DNA of 64,000 nt from Crossaster papposus (taxonomy: Eukaryota > Echinodermata > Asteroidea > Velatida > Solasteridae): positions 620,001-684,000 of the forward strand of contig JBAIAA010000101.1 of assembly GCA_037893245.1 (NCBI GenBank), in the 5' to 3' direction. The number at the start of each line of letters is the position of its first letter. The first letter of the stretch is position 1. Position numbers and translations under genes: made by a program. Below are positions 23,753 to 36,200 of this stretch, piece by piece. The notes beneath the pieces were generated by a model. It did not search any database, was not told the origin of the DNA, and saw only the letters and a list, made by a program, of their open reading frames with translations.

Positions 23753-26673
23753 AAAACTAGAAATGTGTTTGTGGACAAACACAGAGCTGTTTCGCATGTC
23801 TAAAATGCCTTTCAATATTTGTGTGGTGGTCTAAGTGTGTGCCAAGTCTAAAGTCGATCGAATTTAGTGCCAAAGATAAACTGGTTGAAAAAAACGTGTA
23901 CAAATCCTATGGGAAAAATTGAACCTTTAATGTGACGTCACATGATACCCGATGATGTCATCATGATGTCATCTTAATTTTCGTCTGTAACACATCCTGG
24001 AATACTTGCATACCAAGTTTGACCCCAATCGGACATGTACTTCTAGAGATAGAGGGTCCTTAAAATTGAACCTTTAATGTGACGTCACATGACCCACGAT
24101 GACGTCATTATTACGATTTTTCCCTTGGCCTTCCTGGGGATGGTGGTTGAGGTATGCACTAAGTCTGAGGTCGATCAAATTTACGAAAGTGTCAAAGTCA
24201 ATAGTCTAAAGAAAAACGTGTACAAACCCTATGGGGAAAAAAAATTGCACCTTTAACGTCACGTCACGTGACCTTGAATCACGCAATCGCGCCGAATTTC
24301 TTTCAGAAACATCTGGGGCTGGTGTTCTAAGTGTATGCCAAGTTTCAAGTCGGTCGGATTTACCAAAGTGTCAAAGTGAATAGTCTGAAGAAAAACGTGT
24401 ACAAAACCTATGGGGAAAATTTTACCTTTAACATGACGTCACGTGACCTTGAATGACGTAATCGCGACGAATTTCTTCTAGGACCGTCCTTGGGTGGTTG
24501 TCTAAATATATGCCTAGTTTCAAGTCGATCGGATTTACCAAAGTGTCAAAGTGCTATGCCAGAACAAACGTGTACAAATCCTATGGGAAAAAGTCTGAAA
24601 GAGGAAAAAAAAAAAAAACTAGATATGTGTTTGTGGACAAACACAGAGCTGTTTCGGATGTCTAAAATGTCTTTCATTATTATATATATATGTGTGTGTG
24701 GTGGTCTAAGTGTGTGCCAAGTCTAAAGTCGATCGGATTTACCAAAGTGCCAAAGATATATTGGTTGAACAAAAACGTGTACAAATCCTATGGGAAAAAC
24801 TGAACCTTTAATCTGATGTAACATGACACCCGGCGATGTCATCATGACGTCATCTTAATTTTCGTCTATAACACATCCTCGAATACTTGCAAACCAAGTT
24901 TGACCCCAACCGGACTTGTACTTTCAGAGTTAGAGGGTCTTAAAAACTACACCTTTAATGTGACGTCACATGACCCGCGATGACGTCATCTTGATTATTT
25001 TTTTCTTGGCCCTCCTAAGGATGGTGGTCGAGGTCTGTGCTAAGTCTCAAGTCGATCGAATTTACAGAAGTGTCAAATTCAATATTTTAAAGAAAAACGT
25101 GTACAAAACCTATGGAGAAAATTGGACCTTTAATGTGACGTCACATGACACCCGGTGATGTCATAATTAATTCATCTTAATTTTCGTCTATAACACACCC
25201 TCGAATACTTGCAAACCAAGTTTGACCCCAACCGGACTTGTACTTTCAGAGTTAGAGGGTCTTAAAAACTACACCTTTAATTTGACGTCACATGACCCGC
25301 GATGACGTCATCTTGATAATTTTTTTCTTGGCCCTCCTAAGGATGGTGGTCGAGGTCTGTGCTAAGTCTCAAGTCGATCAAATTTACAAAAGTGTCAAAT
25401 TCAATATTTTAAAGAAAAACGTGTACAAACCCTATGGGGAAATAAATTACACCTTTAACGTCACGTCACGTGACCTTGAATGACGCAATCGTGCCGAATT
25501 TCGTCCAGGACTATCTGTGAGTGGTGTTCTAAGTGTATGCTAAGTCTCAAGTCGATCGAATTCATTAAAGTGTCAAAGTCAACAGTTTGAAGAAAAACGT
25601 GTACAAAACCTATGGGGAAAATGTTACCTTTAACATGACGTCACGTGACCTTGAATGACGGAATCGCGACGAATTTCTTCTAGGACCGTCCTTAGGTGGT
25701 TGTCTAAATGTATGCCAAGTCTCAGGTCGATCGGATTTATCAAAGTGTCAAAGTGTATTGGCAGAAAAAACGTGTACAAATCCTATGGGAAAAAGTGACA
25801 AAAAAAAAAAAAAAACTAGACATGTGTTTGTGGACAAACACAGAGCTGTTTCGACTGTCTAACGTTACTTTCAATATGTGTGCTATAGGTCTATGTGTGT
25901 GCCAAGTCTGAAGTCGATTGGATTTACACAAGTGCAAAAGATAAATTAGTTGAAAAAAACATGTACAAATCCTATGGAGAAAAATTGAACCTTTAATGTG
26001 ACGTCACATGATACCCGATGATGTCATCATGATGTCATCTTAATTTTCGTCTGTAACACATCCTGGAATACTTGCATACCAAGTTTGACCCCAATCGGAC
26101 ATGTACTTCTAGAGATAGAGGGTCCTTAAAACTAAACCTTTAATGTGACGTCACATGACCCACGATGACGTCATTATTACGATTTTTCCCTTGGCCATCC
26201 TGGTGATGGTGGTCGAGTTATGTGCTAAGTCTGAAGTCGATAAAATTCACGAAAGTGTCCAAGTCAATAGTCTAAAGAAAAACGTGTACAAACCCTATGG
26301 GGAAAAAAATTGCACCTTTAACTTCACGTCACGTGACCTTGAATGACGCAATCGTGCCATATTTATTTCAGAAACATCTGGGGGTGGTATTCTAAGTGTA
26401 TGCCAAGTTTCAAGTCGGTCGGATTTACCGAAGTGCCAAAGTCAATAGTCTGAAGAAAAACGTGTACAAAACCTATGGGAAAAATTAAACCTTTAACGTG
26501 ACGTCACGTGACCTTGAATGACGCAATCGAGCCAAATTTCTTCTAGGACCATCTGTGGGTGGAGGTCTAAGTGTATACCAAGTCTCAAGTCGATTGGATT
26601 TAGCAAAGTGCCAAAGTGTATTGGCAGAACAAACGTGTGTAAATCCTATGGGTAAAAACACTGAAAGTGGAAA

Positions 26674-26702
<29 letters not shown>

Positions 26703-26704
<2 letters not shown>

Positions 26705-26905
26705 CTTTAACGAAAACAAAAGCTGTTTCGGTGAAAAACCGAAACAGCTAAAAAAAAAAAAAGAAAAAAAAAAAAAAGAAAAAAAAAAACTTTAACGAAA
26801 ACAAAAGCTGTTTCGGCTGAAAGGCCGAAACAGCTAAAAAAAAAAAGAAAAAAAAAAACTTTAACGAAAACAAAAGCTGTTTCGGCTGAAAGGCCGAAAC
26901 AGCTA
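26703..26905. repeat. Three A-rich hairpin units at the end of an array module
   Basis: Three consecutive units each hold an 11-bp stem AGCTGTTTCGG / CCGAAACAGCT with a short loop, preceded by CTTTAACGAAAACAAA and separated by poly(A). The left arm AGCTGTTTCG is shared with the head of the array modules. Two more copies lie at about 28666..28709 and 28735..28781, ending the array. Confidence 0.85.
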
Positions 26906-29081
26906 AAAAAACTAGAAATGTGTTTGTGGACAAACACAGAGCTGTTTCGCTTGTCTAAAATGACTTTGAATATGTGAGTGGTGGTCTATGTGTGTACCAA
27001 ATCTGAAGTCGATCGGATTTACCAAAGTGCCAAATATATCTTGGTTGCAAAAAACGTGTACAAATCCTATGGGAAAAACTGCACCTTTAACGTGACGTCA
27101 CATGGCCCACGATGACGTCGTCATGACGTCATCTTAATTTCCGTCTATAACACATCCTGGAATACTTGCATACCAAGTTTGACCCCAATCAGACCTTTAC
27201 TTCCAGAGATAGAGGGTCTTAAAAACTACACCTTTAAAGTTACGTCACCTGACCCACAATGACGTCATCATGACGATTATCCTGTGGCCCTCCTAGAGAT
27301 GGTGGTCGAGGTGTGTACTAAGTTTCGAGTCGATTGGATTTACCAAAGTGTCAAATTCAATAGTCTGACGAAAAACGTGTACAAAACCTATAGGGAAAAC
27401 TGCACCTTTAATGTGACGTCACATGGCCCATGATGACGTCGTCATGACGTCATCTTAATTTTCGTCTATAACACATCCTGGAATACTTGCATACCAAGTT
27501 TGACCCCAATCAGACCTTTACTTCCAGAGATAGAGGGTCTTAAAAACTACACCTTTAAAGTGACGTCACATGACCCACGATGACGTCATCATGACAATTT
27601 TTTTTCTGGCCCCTCTGGGGATGGTGGTCGAGGTGTGTTTTAAGTCTCAAGTCGATCGGATTTACCGAAGTGTCAAATTCAATATTCTGAAGAAAAACGT
27701 GTACAAATCCTATGGGGAAAAATTGCACCTTTAACGTGACGTCACGTGACCACGAATGACGTAATCGTGACAAATTTCTTCTAGGATCATCTGTGGGTGG
27801 TGGTCTAAGTGTATGCCAAGTCTCAAGTCGATCGGATTTAACAAAGTGCCAAAGTGTATTGTCCGAACAAAAAACGTGTACAAACCCTATGGAGAAGAGT
27901 CTGAAGGAGAAAAAAAAAAAACTAGACATGTGTTTGTGGACAAACACAGAGCTGTTTCGAGTGTCTTACATTACTTTCAATATGTGTGTGTGGTGGTCTA
28001 TGTGTGTGCCAAGTCTCAAGTCGATCAAATTTACGAAAGTGTCAAAGTCAACAGTCTAATGAAAAACGTGTACAAAACCTATGGGGGAAAATTGAACCTT
28101 TAACGTGACGCTCCGTGACCTTGAATGACGTAATCGTGCCGATTTTTTTCTAGGACCGTCTGTGGATGGTGGTCTAAGTGTGTGCTAAGTCTTAAGTCGA
28201 TCGGATTTACTAAAGTGTCAAAGTCAATAGTCTAAAGAAAAACGTGTACAAAACCAATGGGAGAAAAATGTGCACCTTTAACGTGACGTCACGTGACGTT
28301 CAATGACGCAATCGTGCCAAATTTCTTTCAGAAACATCTGGGGGTGGTGTTCTAAGTGTATGCCAAGTTTCAAGTCGGTCGGATTTACCAAAGTGCTAAA
28401 GTCAATAGTCTGAAGAAAAACGTGTACAAAACCTATGGGGAAATGTTCACCTTTAACGTGAAGTCACGTGACCTTGAATGACGTAATCGCGACGAATTTC
28501 TTCTAGGACCGTCCTTGGGTGGTTGTCTAAATGTATGCCAAGTCTCAAGTCCATCGGATTTACCAAAGTGTCAAAGTGTATTGTCTGAATAAACGTGTGC
28601 AAATCCTATGGAGAAAAGTCTGAAAAAGGAGAAAAAAAAAACAAAAAAAAAACAAAACAAAAACTTTAACGATTACAAAAGCTGTTTCGGTGAAAAACCG
28701 AAACAGCTAAAAAAAAAAAAAAGAATAAAAAAAACTTTAACGAAAACAATAGCTGTTTCGGCTGAAATGCCGAAACAGCTAATTACAATTCAAATCTTGG
28801 TATCCTTTGTTTAATATTAGACAAATAATTGTTTATCATAATCACATATTATAAAAACTAATATCTGTTTAATTTTTAACATAAAAATACAGCAACTTTA
28901 CACCTTGGCTGTGAAATTTCAAATATTTTGAAGACTAAAAATATAAATTGAAATAGGTCTAAGGTATAGGTTAATAAAAGGAAAAAGTGGTTATTTTGTT
29001 ATGTGGAATACAATTAAAAGAACACTTAAATGAACGCCAAACACTCAAACTATGAAAGATACAAAGTCGTATTCTCATTGT

Positions 29082-29302
29082 GTGATCCCCACAATGTCAC
29101 TTCCCAGGTTGTATCGTAAAATTGGGCGTGATCCTTGGCCACACGGCATTCTGGTGTTTATGACTTCTGACTAGTGCCCTCGAAAAAGATAGGAACAATT
29201 TGGGGGACCGCCAACATGGGCAAAATAGCTCAGTTGGTAGAGCGCCGGTGCGGTATTCCGGAGGTTGCAGGTTCGAGTCCCGCCTTGCCAATTTCTTTGT
29301 TC
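29082..29302 (+). repeat. tRNA-derived SINE-like repeat, copy 1
   Basis: The last 80 bp resemble a tRNA with A box TAGCTCAGTTGGTAGAGC and B box GGTTCGAGTCC, but the anticodon loop lacks U33 and acceptor and T stems have mismatches, so a functional tRNA is unlikely. A body with CCACAATGTCACTTCC and GCCCTCGAAAAAGAT precedes it and TTTCTTTGTTCACTTT follows. Shared blocks recur at 45246 and 47998. Confidence 0.75.
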
Positions 29303-30279
29303 ACTTTGAAAACTATGAAAACTAATTGGCATCAATAAAATCATAACAAATCAATAACCTTTTATTGATTACAATCGTCACAACATATAAAAAAGTCTTT
29401 GTTAATCCAGGTTAAAGAAATGTAGTTACAGGTCAGTACAAGGATAAATATACTTGACTTTTAACTGTGACATTTAGAACATTTGTGATCCGCTCTGCAA
29501 AAAAGTCTGATGTGTTAAAAATAATAAGTGTTACAGTTGGTCAGAAAAAGCAGATCATAAGCTTTCATTTGACATATGGCACAACTCTATAGTGTAATGC
29601 ATCGGTCTTGTACGATTGTTTGAAATTTGCCTTTTCTCAGTTATATTAAAAATGTCTTTGAACAGAAATGAAGATTTATAATTTTAGTGTTTCATTAGAT
29701 GCTATGGTTAGAAGATGACAAAAACCTTGATAAAATCTACTTTAGGGATCAAAACAACCTTTTCAAACGATCAGTTCTGACAAAAATGTGTCGGGAAAAC
29801 CAAAATTTCTTAAAACCAAAAAATGATTTGTTGAAAAAAAAATCACCTCCGAGACAATAAGCAGTCCTTTACATGAAAATGTATTATGCGTCATCCGACT
29901 CATTTTTGCAAAGCGGGTCACATTTTTCACTGCGCAATGCATACTTAATTGCGTACAATACGTAGTTGTTCCTATTAATTCAATTACCCGGCTCGTGACC
30001 TTTATCTTCAAAAATCCTGTGTTTAATTTAGTTTTGTTGTTGTCTTAGTGCGAGTTACAAATACATTGGCAAAAATAAACATTTGACATTTTTACAATGT
30101 TTATTAAGATATTGCTCCTTTATACTTTTCTTGGTTTTGGTAAATTTGAAAAAAAACTTTACAGAAAAACTTAATTTTAAAAATGCCCCAATTTTTCTAT
30201 AACAGGTCGTACCTGATTCCTGCATGGGGTATTATTATGTTACACTTTACAAACAAAAATAATTATGCAGCACTTGGGG
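29303..30279. other. 3' flank of WDR55
   Basis: AT-rich; probably contains the WDR55 3' UTR, with a reverse-strand AATAAA near 30105..30100 about 175 bp after the stop. Nothing else recognised. Confidence 0.5.
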
Positions 30280-33200
30280 CTATGTCAATCCTGAGAAGAA
30301 ATTTTCATGTTTTCCCTTAGCATTAAAATGTCTGAATTTATTCTTGGGTTCGGCTTTAGACTGAGGGTCGACTTCTTTCTTCAGAAGATGCGAGACATTC
30401 CAGAATTTAATCTTCTGGTCGTGGGAGCAGCTGATAAGGATGTTCTTGTTTGGTGTGACTGCTAGGGATTCAATTGGGAAGTCGTCATGGTCGCCAACCA
30501 CACCTAGAAACCGGTTAGGTAGGATGCTGACAGCTCTGGTTATAAAACAGAAACACAAAGGGTCAATAACAAACGTTATACCGTCTGTAAACTGGTTGTA
30601 AGACATCAGTAAATAGTTTGCAAACTGCTGCAAACTTTTCAAGGACTGTCCGTAGACTTTTTGGAGACAGTTTTTTTAAATTTACGCAGACATTCTGCAA
30701 ACTATCTGCAGAGTTTTTATGAACGAAGTGCATCTGCAGACTGTCTGTAGTCATTTGCAGATCGTCTGTAACGTTTTGCAGACTGTCTGGGAAATATCTG
30801 CAAAGTGTTTTTAGTCTGTGTAGAGATTGTCGATAGAAGGTCTATGACTGTCTGTGAAATTGTTTGAGACTGTTTTTAGACTGTCTTGTATTTTGACTGC
30901 CCAACGAGTGTTTATAAACTTTCCACAGACTGACAGCTCAAAAACTTAAGATAGTGAAAAGTTTTATTTGAGTCCCTGCGAGTCCTTTCGCGAGTCCTTT
31001 CGCGAGTCCTTTCACATGTCCTTTCACCAACCAGTCCAGTAACAAGTCCTTTCATAAAGCCAGTCGCAAATAACTGGCTGAACAAAGGAATTCTTTTGTT
31101 AAAGGTAGTATACACCATTTGCAGATATCAAAAAATGTTACTACCGAATTATTAAGAAATATCTTTCTCATTTGAAATTAAATAATGATTCTAGGCATCC
31201 AGCAAAATTATTGCGCTAGATATCCTGTAATTATTCCGACAGCTATTGCGAACAAACTAAAATAACATAAGAATAACTGCTCAACGCTGGTGTTTTTCTC
31301 GGCATCCATGATTGTAAAACTTTGGACAGATCAGTTAAACGATATTTACTATAAACTACAACCCCCCAAATCCATCCATTCATGATAATTTAGGCAATTA
31401 TCATTTGAATAGCTAGTGATTTGACTCCAGACTGAAGGACTCGTGATGGACAGAAAACCACAGCCAAACTGGCAAATGAAACACAGAGTCTGACGAGAGT
31501 TTGGTTATCTACCTTATCATTCCATCCATGCTACCAGTGCAGACAATGCTGTCCGTCAGCGCAACGCAAGAATCCACCGATTGGGGATGCCCAGGAAACC
31601 GGTCGCTCAGATCTCCAAACTCATTCCAGTTATAGATGTTGAGGGCGCCATCACTCGCACCGCAGAGGATTTTCTTGCCATCCTGAAAGGAATGTATGAA
31701 ATTGGGACCAATTGATGTTAATTTCTGGAACTTGTTAACCACCAAACTGTGCTAAGCACTGGAACAAAATATTGCTAACAATACTTGAGGATGCTTTATA
31801 GAATTTTCAAGCACAGAAATTTTCTTCAGAAAATATTTTCCCAACTGTATACTACTTATGATTAGCTTCCCGCTGGTCTTTGGCGCACGTCTATTTTGAA
31901 AACAAGTTCCATTATCCTGGTGTAAACTCGAGATACAAGGTTCGCCAAACTAAAACCGTGTCAGATAATTGACTTGGCAGATGAACTGAGCTGTGTATTT
32001 ATTTATTGTAAATCAAAAATGCATGAAAACTTGAAAACAAAAATCTTGCGACTTTAAATGCAGCCTACCTTGACGATTGTAATTGTCATCATTTCATTCT
32101 GAACATTCTCTGACTGCAAGACAAACTTTCGGCGTCGGATGTTAAAAGTTGACATTGTGCCATCTCCACTGAAAACACAAAACAGCAAAGTTGTAAAGAG
32201 TAGTTTCCAGATTTTTTTGGAGAAGAAAAGGTATTACAACTTGTATTTGTTTATTTTGTATTATTTCTTTCTGGTAATGAAACCAAGGATCCCTCAAAAG
32301 CGCCCAAGTCACTGTAGCTTGTAAGCCTGAAGAAACCTGTAGAGAGAAGACAATGAGAAGAAAGTACAGTTTTCGAGGTTGGAGGAAAACTCCAGAAGAA
32401 TATCCTGGACAGAACCCACGGAATCAGGCAGGGACTGAAAACCCAATCCACATATTGGCCCAGGCAGGATTCGAACCCAGGTCATAGTGGTGGAAGGCGA
32501 GGAAAGAACTGCTACGCCAACCAGACTCCCTAGCCACAATGTATGATTTACCTGGTGGCTACTATGATGCGTTTGGCCTTATCAATAGCCATATCGCTGA
32601 TGTAATCTTCGTTCTCCTTTACTTCCATGATAGCATGCTTCTTTCTCAGATCCCAAACCTGGAGGTCAAAATTAGAACAAAAGAGTGTGCCTCAACTGTT
32701 TAGCAACAAGATAAGTTGTTTGTGGTAGCACTATGTGGTAAGTCACTTTTGTGAGTTGTGTAGTTCTGAAAAAACGGCGGGAACTCAACGTTTCGGAAAG
32801 TATGCTCTTCATCAGGAGACTAGCAGGCAAAAAATCAATCTCAGTTTGGTAAAATACTGTGGAATTGTATAATTTACATTCAATATGTGAGACTTGAGGA
32901 TTTGCATGGTGAGAAGGCAATGAGATAAGTAGTTTGCGGTATTAACACCACGGTAATACTCTTTAGTGAGATGTGTGGTTCTGAAAAAAACAGGAGGGAA
33001 CTCAACGTTTTGGAAAGTATGGTCTGCTCTTCGTCAGGATTGGCAGAAAAACAAATCCCCGTTTTCAGGTATTTCGTTTACATGTCTTGTAATTACCAGT
33101 GGGCAAGTCCATCACAAGTGGTCAGAACACACTGCATGCACATACTGGTTTCATGTTCAGGCTCATGTTTCTAGTACGCACCCTTTGTGCACAAGCCTAT

Positions 33201-36200
33201 AGCATTCTGCGTGAACATGAATGTGCCTTAGAATGCCCCTCCCAGTGATACAAAAGCTCATTTTTATAGGCTACAATGTGATTATTAACCAGTTTGCGTC
33301 AAATGACGTGTATAATCACAAAGTTTTTCCAGGATTAAAAACAAATGACGAATAAACATGTCATGAGCATGGCCGGTAATGTCTGTTAGCGACCAGCTCG
33401 TAGCGAGCGAGCCTGGAAATATCAGGGTGTGCTTCCCACAGATGCCGGCCTAAACCCGCCTCGGATCGAGGTTCGTGGAAAAGAATCCCGGGCCTGGTGG
33501 TCCCAGTCAATGTAAAATTAATCCCAGCGCAAACTGGTTAACCAGTTCGCGCCGGGATCATTTTAACATCACCGAGCCGTGGGATTAATTTTAACAAAAC
33601 ACGATCCGAGACGGGTTCAGGCCGATGGTACCGGGAAGCACACCCACGCATTTCCAGCCTTGCTCGCTGCTGACAGACATGTCCGTCCTTGCTCGTGACA
33701 TGTTTATGCGTCATCCCTTTTGAATCTGGGTTAAAACTTTAACGTTCTCCGGCACGAACTAGTTAAAAACGGGCCCTGTCTAACATTGCAGCAGTTGGAT
33801 GTACAGCATCTTACTTTCAACTGACCGTCGTCATCAGCAGTAGCAATAAGGTTCTCATCTGCTACTAACAGACAGTAAAGGGGGCTACTGTGTGCCTTGA
33901 GAAACTGTTGAGATGTGTGTCCAGTGCTGACATCAAAAACCCTCAATGATTTGTCTCTGGATATCGTGTACAGCGCTAGGAGATAAAGCATTACACTTGA
34001 TATTTCAAGGGACAGTATCTTTTGCAACTATCCAAAAAGTAACCAACCAACAAAATTTGTACTTATTAAAATATTAATGACTCTAATCTCCCTGTGAAAT
34101 TATTCTTTTTGGGGATGCTGTCATTTTTTGAAGAACATAATAAAGTCCAAAAATGCACGAGGTACGTTCACAATTATTTACTTGTCAGGGTAAGGCTAAT
34201 AAGAATAATATTCAATGTCAGTCTTAGACAAAGGCTAGAAATTATGCTGAATCAAGCAAAGCCGCTACTTTTCAGGAAGTAAGTGAACATTCTTTAAGTT
34301 AACTGTCCATTTTTGTGGGGTTTTCTTTCTGGGAGAGGGGTAAAACTATGCACTATATCCTGCACTTTTTTTCAAACAAAGAGGTCAAGTATACACAAGA
34401 ACCTAATCTTAATCAAACTCCAATGCTCATGGAGAAATGGAAACAGATATTTAACATTTTACAAAGTAAAAAGTAAACAGAAAATTTCAATTATTTAAAT
34501 TCTGATGGTGTTGGTATTTGTAAGTAAGACGCGGAGTAACTATAGAATAGAACTACTCTTGGCTTTATTTACCCTAGGACATAGAATGGAGTGACCCTGT
34601 ATTCTATAGTTGTACCCCACAACCCATAGAATACTGGGCCACTCCATTCTATGTTCTAGGGTAAATAAAGTCGAAAGTAGTTGAGTGGCCCTGCATTCTA
34701 TAGTTGTACCGTAAGACGCAATCAATGATATTTTACTTACTTTTCCCGTCTTCTGAGAAGGCTACTCCTCGGCAGGTCTTCTGATGAGCGTTCAAGGACA
34801 AGATCTCTTCATTGAGTGTCTCAGAGGAGTAGGAAAAACTGCTCAGACAAACAAAAAGGTTGAAATATTGTTTTGCTAAAAGAGAGAGATAAATAAAGAA
34901 ATATTCAAATTTATTCAAAGTAATGACATTTTGTTTTGTCATTGTCCTTACAGCTTGACTGTGCCATCCATCATAGCCGCTGCCAATATATTGTCACTAG
35001 GGTGACAGCTCAACCTTGTCACCATGTCATCACATACAATGGTCTTGGGTTTTGGTACCTGATGATAAATAGAAATAAAAAATTGTTAAAAAAGCGTCAT
35101 TTGGACCAAGAAATCCTGCACACCTCCACATTGACACGTTTGAGTTTGACATGTAACTGCAAAACAAATTATTTGTCAAAGTGAAAAATAAAAATATAGG
35201 CCTAGTGGGTAACTAGGCCTATGATGTACCACCATGGAGGAATTCTTCCATGGTACCACCATTATTCAAGGGGCATGTGTGTGGCCAAGTGGAGTGTGAC
35301 TTATAAGTGGCAGATCTTGGGTTTGACTTTTTTGAGTTGATGTTACGCCCATTCGACACATTTGATTTAGTTTAATTGAAAATTCCTCCCCCAAAAAATA
35401 ATTCCTATTTTTTTTTTCTTGTGTCATAATTTCTCTGATTCGTGGCCATCGATCGATCGATCAATCGATCGATCGATCGATCGATCAATCGATCGATCGA
35501 TCGATCGATCGATCATGGCGCATTTATCGATCTATCGTACAGGAAAATGTTTGTGCCATCGTTAGATTGGACAACCAGACTTGTGCCGTGCAATGGATAG
35601 ATCGGGCAAGATCATTTTGCACCATTTACAATACAAGAATTGCTCGATCTTGCAGCAACAGGTTTGCACGATCGGTCGATGGGGCCGTTATCGTGATCAC
35701 GCAAGTATTGCACTGCAATACCATGAATACCTCTAGGCTGTAGTCGATGGTGCAAATCTAGCTAGCGATCGTGGGTAAAACAAAAAACGGTGCGGGCCAA
35801 ATATCTACTTCACTGCCACACTGCACTGCTGGCGCTGCAGTGCTGGCAAATAAAAACGCGGATAAGCCAATTCGGTATTCCAACTGCGCATGTGCACAAC
35901 AAGATTCAACAATTTTCCTCGCGGGATAAACACGGCAGACAAATGCACACAAGGCTATGGGGGACGTGGTAACCGAATCTGCATTCTCTGTATTTTCTTG
36001 TGAACTTGAAAAGACGATGGGCACTTTGTTCGAACAAAGGTTTGGCCACACAAAACACCTTAAAACACCAAAACGTAAAAAAAAATGTTACTTAGTAAGT
36101 AACTTTAAAACACGACGATCTCTTTAAATTTGCTAGTACAAGTACCCGCTATGCAGTTTTGCACGCAATCGATGAAATGTTTATCCGGAAAGAAAAATCG

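Larger units (their letters stand above)
17181..28781. repeat. 11.6 kb higher-order tandem array rich in TGACGTCA and GTCACGTGAC palindromes
   Basis: The array is built from three module types of about 150-185 bp. One centres on GTGACGTCACATGACACC plus ATAACACATCC-GGAATAC. One centres on GTGACGTCACATGACCCACG plus GGCCCTCCTGGGGATGG. One centres on CGTGACGTCACGTGACC plus ATGACGTAATCG. Modules share AAGTCGATCGGATTTACC and ACGTGTACAAA segments. Every 0.9-1.2 kb an A-rich run is followed by a head ACATGTGTTTGTGGACAAAC; heads start near 17181, 18351, 22694, 23758, 24619, 25816, 26911 and 27921. The head holds a perfect 9-bp inverted repeat (TGTGTTTGT, 2-nt gap, ACAAACACA). The right end carries hairpins AGCTGTTTCGG...CCGAAACAGCT. 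Short ORFs inside repeat with the modules and look non-genic. Confidence 0.9.

Noticed and set aside
19311..28103. Many 60-130-codon open frames in the tandem array (for example 27555..27947 minus, 19688..20017 minus).
   Set aside because: They repeat with the array modules, occur in several frames on both strands, contain runs from poly(A), and have no known domain.
29218..29291. Possible functional tRNA gene (A and B boxes clear).
   Set aside because: The anticodon loop lacks U33, the acceptor and T stems have mismatches, and the same sequence with the same flanks recurs at 45290 and inverted at 48010, so a SINE is more likely.
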